Assembly (NCBI GenBank): GCA_003525075.1
Contig: DQFO01000021.1
Location: 1-64,000 of the forward strand
Source of the DNA: Clostridiales bacterium
Lineage (GTDB): Bacteria; Bacillota; Clostridia; TANB77; CAG-508
DNA: 64,000 nucleotides
Direction: 5' to 3'
In this document: piece after piece, positions 1 to 7,135 of the stretch
How positions within the stretch are numbered: position 1 is the first letter of the stretch
How the letters are laid out: each line of letters begins with the position of its first letter
Notes under the pieces: model-generated
Told to the model about the DNA's origin: nothing
What the model saw: the letters and a program-made list of their open reading frames with translations, nothing else
The model's database searches: none
Position numbers and translations under genes: made by a program

Positions 1-47
1 ACTGCTAATGCTATTAATGTTACTGCTTTGTTTTCTTTTGTTCTCAT
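1..47 (-). CDS. Pilin-like surface protein, N-terminus only (cut by window edge)
   Basis: Only the first 15 codons are inside the window; they read MRTKENKAVTLIALA. This matches the start of the gene at 274-2202 almost exactly (MRTKENKGVTLIALA), so the two are tandem paralogues. The ATG at 47 is preceded by a GGGGA ribosome site. The start resembles a type IV prepilin leader followed by the hydrophobic pilin helix. Here the residue before the helix is Ala, where the neighbour has Gly, the normal prepilin peptidase recognition residue. The rest of the protein, including any repeat domain, lies outside the window. Confidence 0.75.
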   Translation of the reverse strand, partial: MRTKENKAVTLIALA

Positions 48-66
48 TTATTTCCCCTTTCTAAAT

Positions 67-85
67 ATTAAGTACTTTACTTAAT
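67..85. promoter_or_regulatory. 19-bp palindrome, proximal member of pair 1
   Basis: The sequence is ATTAAGTA-CTT-TACTTAAT, a perfect 8-bp inverted repeat around 3 bases. It sits 17 bp downstream of the -10 box and 19 bp upstream of the start codon at 47, so it lies in the early transcribed region where a repressor would block transcription. Three relatives lie at 222-240, 2226-2244 and 2392-2410. It looks like an operator; the binding protein is unknown. Confidence 0.6.
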
Positions 86-102
86 GATTTAATTATGGTT
101 AA

Positions 103-131
103 ATTTTATCAATAAAATATAGTAAAGTCAA
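103..131 (-). promoter_or_regulatory. Sigma-A promoter of the truncated pilin-like gene
   Basis: On the minus strand TTGACT (131-126), a 17-bp spacer and TAAAAT (108-103) match the housekeeping consensus. Transcription would start near 96, just before the proximal palindrome. Confidence 0.7.
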
Positions 132-221
132 TAAAATATATAAAATTCTAGATTGTAAAGTAATAACATTTATTGGGGTTATTTTATTTATTTTTAGCTC
201 TTATACAGCCTATTTTTTATA

Positions 222-240
222 ATTAAGTACCTTACTTAAT
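222..240. promoter_or_regulatory. 19-bp palindrome, distal member of pair 1
   Basis: ATTAAGTA-CCT-TACTTAAT differs from the 67-85 site at one central base. Its centre is 155 bp from that site, about 15 helical turns. It lies just beyond the terminator of the 274-2202 gene. Confidence 0.55.
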
Positions 241-246
241 GAAGCA

Positions 247-280
247 AAAATAGCTTTAATCTCAAGATTAAAGCTATTTT
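247..280 (-). terminator. Terminator of the leucine-rich-repeat gene
   Basis: A 15-bp perfect stem (247-261 with 266-280) and a 4-base loop, ending in Ts on the minus strand. The stop codon of the gene (274-276) lies inside one arm. Confidence 0.75.
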
Positions 281-2202
281 CCTACCCATTGAACAACTTT
301 CATTCCTTTTGCTGCACCCCAAGGAGCACCAGCAATTGAATTTTCCTTATTATGTATTATTATTTCACTTAAATTAAAAGACTCTGCTGAAAAAGCAGTA
401 TTAGCAATATCAGTAACCGTATTTGGAATTTCTACTCTTTCTAATTTAGAACATTCACTAAATGCTCCACCTTCGATACTCGTAACACCTTTTGGAATTA
501 TAATTTGTGTCATACTTTTTTGACCAAAAAAAGCATTTGTGCCAATTATATTTACTTCTTTGCTTATTTCTATATTATTAGTATTTTCAGTTAAAACTGC
601 CACTAGCCTTTCTTTTTTTCCATTATTTAATTTATATAATATATTGTTTTCGATTACATAATTTGTATTTTCCTTATCTATATTTACCACACCATTATAA
701 TTTCTTCTTTTAAATATTGGACTAATATTGTTAACATTTTTTCCTATATCTATTCTTTTTATATTAGAAGCTCCTTCAAAAACTCTATCCTGTATACTTA
801 CTAATGAATCTGGAAACACTACATTTTCCACATTTGTTGCTTGTTTAAATGATAATGCTCCTATCGTTTTTATCCCTTCTGGAACAGTAATATCTTTCTC
901 CTTAGAACAACACATAATTAATGTTTGAGACGAATTATATAAAAATCCATTTTCATATAATAATGTTTTATTTCCATTTTTTATTTCAATACTTTCTATT
1001 GATTTTGGCAATTTATTCGGATCAATATCAGTTAATGATGCTGGTATTATTATTTTCTTTATATTTGTCATTCCAGATATATCTGTTGAATAACTCTTAA
1101 TTCCTTCTGGAATTGAAAATGTATTTGTATTTTTTAATGCTATAGTAGATATAAATAATATATTTGTTTTATTTTTATCGAAAAGAATATTTGATTCAAA
1201 TATAAAATTATTATTTTTACTAACATCTATTTCTTTTAGATTTTTACAAGATATAAATGTGCTACTATTAATTGATTCTATTGTTGATGTTAATACTATT
1301 TTTTCTATTGCCGTTCCTCCGAAGGCATAAGTAGCCATATTCTCTAATCCTTCATTTAAAACAACATCTTTTAATTTATTGCATGCATTAAATGTATCAT
1401 ATTGCAAATTTTGAAGATTTTTTGGTAATACTACTTGTGTTAAACTAGTACATCTAAATGCTCTTTCACCTATATAGTTTATTGAATCTGGTAAATTTAT
1501 TTCTTTTAAATTATTTGCTCCATCAAATGCTGCATTTCCTATTCTTGTTAAATTTCCTTTTATTATTACTCTTTCAAGTGTTTGGTTATATGAAAATGCA
1601 TAATCTCCGATTTCAGTTACACTTTCTGGTATTATTATTGTTTTTAGTCCTTCAACATTTGAAAATGCACCATATCCAACTTTGTTTACACTATCAGGCA
1701 ATGACAAATTTCCTTCACTATCTACTAATAATAAGTTTCCATTTGATGATAATAATTCTCCATCATCTGTTATATCATACGGATTAATTTGAATTCCAAC
1801 TGATTGTGCTGCTTTTATTTGATTTTTATCTTTTGTTTTTATTAATAACTCTCCTTTTATTATCTGCAATATATTTATGTATTCATCTGTTATATCTGGT
1901 ATTATAGTTTTTATGTTGCCTATTTCTTCATCTGATTTTATATTATAATTAATTGTGTCTTTACCTGCTGAAAGACTTTCTCCTAAAAATCCTCCATTTT
2001 CAACATTTTTATTTGCTTTATATAATTCCACTTCTTCTTTATATTTAGATAATTCATTCATCATCTTTGCTTGACTTGCATTACTTGTTATCCCACTATT
2101 TCCCGTTAATATTGATATTGTTACTCCTGCTAATATTAGCATTACTATTATCGTTACTGCTAGTGCAATTAATGTTACTCCTTTATTTTCTTTTGTTCTC
2201 AT
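274..2202 (-). CDS. BspA-type leucine-rich-repeat surface protein with pilin-like N-terminus
   Basis: A 642-residue protein. Residues 8-35 (GVTLIALAVTIIVMLILAG onward) resemble a type IV pilin helix after a short charged leader, with Gly8 at the expected cleavage point. The usual Glu at mature position 5 is replaced by Ala. From about residue 165 onward there are repeated BspA/TpLRR-type units with recurring phrases such as IPESVTEIGDYAF and LPDSINYIGERAF. This fold is used for adhesion and protein contacts at the cell surface. The ATG has an AAAGG ribosome site. A paralogue begins immediately downstream at 47. Expression is probably controlled through the palindromes at 2226-2244 and 2392-2410. 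The ligand is unknown, and whether the N-terminus is processed or only anchors the protein cannot be told from sequence. Confidence 0.85.
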   Translation of the reverse strand: MRTKENKGVTLIALAVTIIVMLILAGVTISILTGNSGITSNASQAKMMNELSKYKEEVELYKANKNVENGGFLGESLSAGKDTINYNIKSDEEIGNIKTIIPDITDEYINILQIIKGELLIKTKDKNQIKAAQSVGIQINPYDITDDGELLSSNGNLLLVDSEGNLSLPDSVNKVGYGAFSNVEGLKTIIIPESVTEIGDYAFSYNQTLERVIIKGNLTRIGNAAFDGANNLKEINLPDSINYIGERAFRCTSLTQVVLPKNLQNLQYDTFNACNKLKDVVLNEGLENMATYAFGGTAIEKIVLTSTIESINSSTFISCKNLKEIDVSKNNNFIFESNILFDKNKTNILFISTIALKNTNTFSIPEGIKSYSTDISGMTNIKKIIIPASLTDIDPNKLPKSIESIEIKNGNKTLLYENGFLYNSSQTLIMCCSKEKDITVPEGIKTIGALSFKQATNVENVVFPDSLVSIQDRVFEGASNIKRIDIGKNVNNISPIFKRRNYNGVVNIDKENTNYVIENNILYKLNNGKKERLVAVLTENTNNIEISKEVNIIGTNAFFGQKSMTQIIIPKGVTSIEGGAFSECSKLERVEIPNTVTDIANTAFSAESFNLSEIIIHNKENSIAGAPWGAAKGMKVVQWVGK

Positions 2203-2225
2203 TATTTTTAACCTTTCTATAAATT

Positions 2226-2244
2226 ATTAAGTTACATACTTAAT
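2226..2244. promoter_or_regulatory. 19-bp palindrome, proximal member of pair 2
   Basis: ATTAAGTTACATACTTAAT, a near-perfect dyad 23 bp upstream of the start codon at 2202. The following 20 bases (GATTT...TTGGTTAAA) are also conserved beside the 67-85 site, so the whole control region appears duplicated. A TATAAT candidate -10 lies at 2275-2270 on the minus strand, but its -35 is weak. Confidence 0.6.
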
Positions 2245-2391
2245 GATTTTTTTATTGGTTAAAAATCTTATTATAAGTTGTTTTGAATACTTTTCATTAT
2301 TTTCTTGCCTATATTTTTTATTGAATATATTTTTATTAGATATATTGATTTTGTTATTTTTTATTGTTATAATCAATTTATAAGATTAGTC

Positions 2392-2410
2392 ATTAAGTAT
2401 GTAACTTAAT
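2392..2410. promoter_or_regulatory. 19-bp palindrome, distal member of pair 2
   Basis: ATTAAGTATGTAACTTAAT is the exact reverse complement of the 2226-2244 site. The match extends to 21 bp. The two centres are 166 bp apart, close to 16 helical turns. Confidence 0.55.
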
Positions 2411-2415
2411 GTACC

Positions 2416-2445
2416 AAAAAAGAGGAAGCACACGCTTCCTCTTTT
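2416..2445 (-). terminator. Terminator of the coiled-coil protein gene
   Basis: A 12-bp stem (2418-2429 with 2434-2445), a 4-base loop and a T tract on the minus strand, directly after the stop codon at 2451. Confidence 0.8.
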
Positions 2446-2450
2446 CAATA

Positions 2451-2897
2451 TTATTCATCATCACCATATTTCTCATCATATTCTTGTTGAGCTTCAACTG
2501 CATTTAAAAATGCAACTTTAGCCTCTTCTACTGCAAGAAATGCTAATGCAATTGATTGATCTGCATATTCTAATTCATCATCAATATATTTTGATAATTT
2601 TTCTTTATCACGTGCTTCTTTTCTTTCTTGCATATTCTCTTTTGCAACTTTAAAATTCATTTGAGCTTTTAATAATTCACTTGATATTTTGCTTTTTCCT
2701 TTTTCTGTTGCTATTCTACATTGTTCTTTTGCAGCTTCAAGTCCACTTTGTGCATCTTTCATCTTTTCATCTAATACATCTTTTGCTTCCATTCCAGCAA
2801 CTATAACTGTATCTGTTCCTTCTTTTATTTTTAAATTAACTTCTTTCATTTTTTTGCTTAATTCTTCAATTTTTTGTTTTCTTTCTTCTTTTCCCAT
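2451..2897 (-). CDS. Small acidic/basic coiled-coil protein, function unknown
   Basis: A 148-residue protein with no signal peptide or membrane segment. It is almost wholly predicted helix with heptad-like spacing and many Lys, Glu, Ala and Gln residues (for example LKAQMNFKVAKENMQERKEA), ending in an acidic EKYGDDE tail. The start is fixed by a strong AGGAGG site 8 bp upstream. It is a single-gene unit with its own terminator. I do not recognise a specific family; a cytoplasmic structural or stress-associated helical protein is possible but unsupported. Confidence 0.7.
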   Translation of the reverse strand: MGKEERKQKIEELSKKMKEVNLKIKEGTDTVIVAGMEAKDVLDEKMKDAQSGLEAAKEQCRIATEKGKSKISSELLKAQMNFKVAKENMQERKEARDKEKLSKYIDDELEYADQSIALAFLAVEEAKVAFLNAVEAQQEYDEKYGDDE

Positions 2898-2982
2898 ATA
2901 TAATACCTCCTAAATTTATTTGATTATTATATATCATAGTTTTATGAATTAATTATGAACTCATTAAATATTTGCATATACA

Positions 2983-3027
2983 AAAAACAGCTGAAGTAGA
3001 AAACTTTTAAAGTTTTCCACCTCAGCT
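2983..3027 (-). terminator. Terminator of clpB
   Basis: An 18-bp stem with few mismatches (2989-3006 with 3010-3027), followed by a run of Ts on the minus strand, 20 bp after the clpB stop codon. Confidence 0.8.
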
Positions 3028-3046
3028 ATTGACATAGAAACAAAAA

Positions 3047-5641
3047 TTATTTAATAAATAGTTCATCATCTTTGCAATCTACTGTAATTGTTGTATTTGG
3101 TAAAATTTTATTTGCTAAAATATTTTTTGCAATTAATGTTTCAAGTTTCTTTTGGACAAATCTCTTTAATGGTCTTGCACCATAAACTTCATCATATCCA
3201 TTATTAATTAAATAATCTTTTGCTGATTGTGTAACATTTAAACTAATATGTTTATCATCAAGTCTTCTTTCCAAATCTTTAATTAATAAATCTAATATTC
3301 TTCCTATTTCTGTTTTCTGTAATGGTTTATAAAATACTATTTCATCTAATCTGTTCAAGAATTCTGGTCTAAAGCTTTGTTTTAATAATTTTCTTACATT
3401 TTCTTTTGCTTCTTCAGATATTTCTCCATTTTCTTGAATTCCGTCTAATATATAACTTGAGCCTAAGTTTGAAGTTAATATTATAATTGTATTTTTAAAG
3501 TCTACTGTTCTTCCTTGTGAATCTGTAATTCTACCATCATCAAGTACTTGTAACAAAATATTAAATACATCTGGATGAGCTTTTTCTATTTCATCAAATA
3601 AAACTACTGAATATGGTTTTCTTCTTACTGCTTCTGTTAATTGTCCACCTTCTTCATATCCAACATATCCTGGAGGCGCACCAATTAATCTAGATACAGA
3701 GTATTTTTCCATATACTCACTCATATCTATTCTTATCATATTATGTTCATCATCAAATAAACATTCTGCTAATGCTTTTGCAAGTTCTGTTTTACCAACA
3801 CCTGTTGGACCTAAGAACATGAATGATCCTATTGGTTTACGTGGATCTCCAATTCCTGCTCTTGAACGCATTATTGCTTCAGATACTTTTTCTACTGCAT
3901 CATCTTGTCCAATTACTCTCTTATGCAATAATTCTGGTAAATGTAAGATTTTTTCTCTTTCACTTTCCATTAATTTTGTAACTGGTATTCCTGTCCATCT
4001 TGAAATAATTTTTGTTATCTCATCTTCTGTTACTTTATTTCTTAATAGACCATCTTCTTTTCCTTTTTCAGATAATTCTTCCTCTGCTTTTAATTCTTTT
4101 TGTAATTCTGGAAGTTTACCATATCTTAGTTCTGCTACTTTTCCTAAATCATATACTCTTTCTGCTTGTTCTATTTGTGCATTTACTTGTTCTATTTCTT
4201 CACGTAATTTTTGTACTTTAGAAATTGCTTGTTTTTCATTTTCCCATTTTGCTTTCATTCCATCAAATTTTGTTTTTAATTCTGCTTTTTCTTTCTTGAT
4301 GTCTTCTAATCTCTTTTTAGAAATTTCATCTGTTTCTTTTGAAAGAGCTGTTTCTTCAATTTCTAATTGCATTATTTTTCTTGATACTTCATCAAGTTCT
4401 GTTGGCATTGATTGCATTTCTGTTTTTATCATTGCACAAGCTTCATCTATTAAGTCTATTGCTTTATCTGGTAAAAATCTGTCTGAAATATATCTGTGTG
4501 ATAATGTTGCTGCAGTAATTAATGCATTGTCTGATATTTTAACTCCATGATATACTTCATATCTTTCTTTTAATCCTCTTAATATTGATATTGTATCTTC
4601 TACTGTTGGCTCATCTACCATTACTGGTTGGAAACGTCTTTCTAGTGCTTGGTCTTTTTCTATATATTGTCTATATTCATTTAATGTTGTTGCACCAATA
4701 CAATGTAATTCTCCTCTTGCTAACATTGGTTTTAATAAGTTTCCAGCATCCATTGCACCATCTGTTTTTCCTGCTCCAACAATTGTGTGAATTTCATCAA
4801 TAAATAAGATGATTTTTCCTTCACTTTTCTTTACTTCTTGTAATACTGCTTTTAATCTTTCCTCAAATTCTCCTCTATATTTTGCACCAGCTACAAGTAG
4901 TCCCATATCAAGTGAGAATATTGTACAGTCTTTTAATCCTTCTGGCACATCTCCTCTAACAATTCTTAATGCTAATCCTTCTGCTATTGCTGTTTTACCA
5001 ACACCTGGTTCACCAATTAAACATGGATTGTTTTTGGTTTTTCTTGATAAAATTCTTATTACATTTCTTATTTCATTATCTCTTCCTATTACTGGATCAA
5101 GTTTTTGGTCTCTTGCCATTTGTACTAGGTCTTGACCATATTTCTTTAAAACATCATAGGTTTCTTCTGGATTGTCTGTTGTTACCCTTGTATTTCCTCT
5201 AACTTCTGATAGTGCTTTTAAAAATGCGTTTTTTGTTATATTAAATGTTCTAAATAATTCTTTTAATTGGCTATTTGCATGATCAAATATTGAAATCATT
5301 ATATGTTCAACAGATACATATTCGTCTTTCATTTTTTTAGCTATATTTTCACTATCTGCTAATACTAAATCTGTATCTTGTGATACATATATTCCGTCAT
5401 TCGGTCTTGAACCACCTGTCATTCTTGGCTTGTTATCAACTAGTCTTTTTACTTCATTTTCAAAATTTTCTTCATTTGATGTAATTTTCTTTATTAGCTC
5501 TTTTATTAAGCTATTATCTTGCTCTAGTAATGCAAGTAATATGTGTTCTTGTTCTACTTGTACATTCTGATTTGTACTTGCTAATGTTTGTGCATTTTGC
5601 AATGCTTCTATTGATTTTTGCGTAAATTTTTGTATATTCAT
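3047..5641 (-). CDS. clpB: ATP-dependent disaggregase ClpB
   Basis: An 864-residue Hsp100 unfoldase that extracts polypeptides from aggregates together with DnaK. It has an N-terminal double-repeat domain (about 1-145), an AAA+ module with Walker A GEPGVGKT at 210-217, a long coiled-coil middle domain typical of ClpB (about 400-525), and a second AAA+ module with GPTGVGKT near 600 followed by the C-terminal D2-small domain. Length is normal. A GTG three codons upstream abuts the ribosome site, so the ATG at 5641 with AGGAG 9 bases upstream is the better start. It is monocistronic, with a terminator downstream and a CIRCE-bearing promoter upstream, which indicates HrcA-controlled heat induction. 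Confidence 0.97.
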   Translation of the reverse strand: MNIQKFTQKSIEALQNAQTLASTNQNVQVEQEHILLALLEQDNSLIKELIKKITSNEENFENEVKRLVDNKPRMTGGSRPNDGIYVSQDTDLVLADSENIAKKMKDEYVSVEHIMISIFDHANSQLKELFRTFNITKNAFLKALSEVRGNTRVTTDNPEETYDVLKKYGQDLVQMARDQKLDPVIGRDNEIRNVIRILSRKTKNNPCLIGEPGVGKTAIAEGLALRIVRGDVPEGLKDCTIFSLDMGLLVAGAKYRGEFEERLKAVLQEVKKSEGKIILFIDEIHTIVGAGKTDGAMDAGNLLKPMLARGELHCIGATTLNEYRQYIEKDQALERRFQPVMVDEPTVEDTISILRGLKERYEVYHGVKISDNALITAATLSHRYISDRFLPDKAIDLIDEACAMIKTEMQSMPTELDEVSRKIMQLEIEETALSKETDEISKKRLEDIKKEKAELKTKFDGMKAKWENEKQAISKVQKLREEIEQVNAQIEQAERVYDLGKVAELRYGKLPELQKELKAEEELSEKGKEDGLLRNKVTEDEITKIISRWTGIPVTKLMESEREKILHLPELLHKRVIGQDDAVEKVSEAIMRSRAGIGDPRKPIGSFMFLGPTGVGKTELAKALAECLFDDEHNMIRIDMSEYMEKYSVSRLIGAPPGYVGYEEGGQLTEAVRRKPYSVVLFDEIEKAHPDVFNILLQVLDDGRITDSQGRTVDFKNTIIILTSNLGSSYILDGIQENGEISEEAKENVRKLLKQSFRPEFLNRLDEIVFYKPLQKTEIGRILDLLIKDLERRLDDKHISLNVTQSAKDYLINNGYDEVYGARPLKRFVQKKLETLIAKNILANKILPNTTITVDCKDDELFIK

Positions 5642-5685
5642 AAATATCACTCTCCTTTTATATTATAGGTAAGTTCAAAGAACTT

Positions 5686-5736
5686 TCATATAGTATGAAT
5701 ATATGTTTTAACAGCACCTCTTTTAGATAGTGCTGT
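5686..5736 (-). promoter_or_regulatory. Hairpins in the clpB 5' leader
   Basis: The predicted leader (about 112 nt) contains an AACAGCAC/GTGCTGTT stem and, closer to the start, a short AAGTTC-TTT-GAACTT palindrome. Neither is followed by a T tract, so they are not obvious terminators. They may stabilise the mRNA or modulate translation. Confidence 0.35.
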
Positions 5737-5760
5737 TGATTTCTTTTCATTACATTTATT

Positions 5761-5789
5761 ATTATACATCATCTTTTTAGCAATGTCAA
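5761..5789 (-). promoter_or_regulatory. Sigma-A promoter of clpB
   Basis: Consensus TTGACA (5789-5784), a 17-bp spacer and consensus TATAAT (5766-5761) on the minus strand. The -35 box lies inside the CIRCE element. Confidence 0.9.
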
Positions 5790-5803
5790 TAGCAGAGTGC
5801 TAA
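5777..5803. promoter_or_regulatory. CIRCE operator (HrcA binding site)
   Basis: One arm is the exact consensus GAGTGCTAA (5795-5803). After a 9-bp spacer the other arm is TTAGCAATG (5777-5785), which keeps TTAGCA but departs from TTAGCACTC at the inner end. It overlaps the clpB -35 box, the expected geometry for HrcA repression. Confidence 0.85.
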
Positions 5804-5818
5804 TTTTATAAAATTTTT

Positions 5819-7135
5819 TTACATCAAATGTACTAAAAATATTTTTGCTAAACTCAAAAAAATAAAAAATCCCAATACATCAGTAGCAGTTGTCAAAAAT
5901 ATTGAAGAAGACAATGCTGGATCAATTTTTAATTTTTGTAAAATTAATGGAATCAATATTCCAGACACACCTGAAATTATCAAATTTGCGACCATTGCTA
6001 AAAAAGCAATAATTCCCAAATAATAATTTCCATACATTATTGAAACAATTCCACTTGTTACAATTCCTATAACTGCCCCATCTATAACTCCAAGTAATAT
6101 TTCCTTTCCAAGTAAATGCCAAGAATCTTTTAAACTAACCTTTCCCATTGCAATATTTCTAATTATAATAGAAATAGTTTGTGTTCCTGCATTTCCACCC
6201 ATACCTGTAATAATTGACATTATTGATGATAATGCTACAACTTGTGCAATCGTAGATTCGAAAACTTTTATTGTTGCAGATGCTAAAAATGCTGTTAACA
6301 AATTTACAAGTAACCATGGAAGTCTTAATTTTATAGATTCCCATAATGTACTATCTAATGTCTCTTCTTTTGCGACACCACCCATTTTTAACAAATCTTC
6401 TGTATGTTCTTCAACTATTACATCAACTATATCATCAATTGTTATAATTCCAAGCATCGCTTTTTTCTTATTTAAAACTGGTATTGCAGTTAAGTCATAT
6501 TTTGAAACTATTAAAGCAACTTCCTCTTGGTCTGTTTCTGGATCAACATATACAAAATGCTCATTTGTTATTTCTTCTAATTTTTCATTTTCTGGGGCAA
6601 CTAATATATCTCTTAATTGTGCTGTTCCTATTAATTCTTTTTTTCTATTTACAACAAAAATTGTATCAATTAACTCTGTTTTTGGTGCTATTTCTTTTAT
6701 CTTTTTTATTGCATCTTCTATTGGAAGATTAGCATTAAGAGCTATATATTCTGTTGTCATAATACCACCAGCACAATCATCTTTATACCCTAAGAGTTCT
6801 TTAATAACAGCTCTATCTCCACTTTTCATCAAATTGATTAATTCTTTAGATTTTCCAACATTCATTTCTCCTAAAATATCTACAATATCATCTTTTGACA
6901 TATAACTAAATACTTTTAAGATTTTCTTGTTATCTAAAAACTTTAATATTCTAAGCTGTGTATCTAATTCAGCTTCTTCTAATATTCCAGCTAATTCTTC
7001 CTCTGTTGGTTTCTTTAAAAATTCTTCTAATTCATCATCATCATATTCAGATAGCTTTAAAGCTAGATCAACAGCAGTAATGTCGTCTAGCTCTTCTAAG
7101 TTCTCTAAATCATTATTTTCATTTCCTTCAATCAT
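5819..7135 (-). CDS. mgtE: Magnesium transporter MgtE
   Basis: A 438-residue Mg2+ channel or transporter of the cytoplasmic membrane. It has an N-terminal helical MgtE_N domain (about 20-120), a pair of CBS domains (about 123-245, with DCAGGIMTTEYIAL at the start of the first), and five membrane helices from about 270 containing the pore-forming GMGGNAGTQT segment. The cytosolic CBS and N domains of this family sense Mg2+ and close the pore. The ATG overlaps the dxs stop codon by 4 bp (ATGA), and its ribosome site GGGGTG is inside dxs, so the two genes are translationally coupled. Confidence 0.95.
   Translation of the reverse strand: MIEGNENNDLENLEELDDITAVDLALKLSEYDDDELEEFLKKPTEEELAGILEEAELDTQLRILKFLDNKKILKVFSYMSKDDIVDILGEMNVGKSKELINLMKSGDRAVIKELLGYKDDCAGGIMTTEYIALNANLPIEDAIKKIKEIAPKTELIDTIFVVNRKKELIGTAQLRDILVAPENEKLEEITNEHFVYVDPETDQEEVALIVSKYDLTAIPVLNKKKAMLGIITIDDIVDVIVEEHTEDLLKMGGVAKEETLDSTLWESIKLRLPWLLVNLLTAFLASATIKVFESTIAQVVALSSIMSIITGMGGNAGTQTISIIIRNIAMGKVSLKDSWHLLGKEILLGVIDGAVIGIVTSGIVSIMYGNYYLGIIAFLAMVANLIISGVSGILIPLILQKLKIDPALSSSIFLTTATDVLGFFIFLSLAKIFLVHLM

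Noticed and set aside
2226..2410. An invertible (phase-variable) promoter as the sole explanation of the palindrome pair
   Set aside because: The second pair is a perfect inverted repeat, but the equivalent first pair is not compatible in inverted orientation and no recombinase gene is nearby; kept only as an alternative to an operator model.
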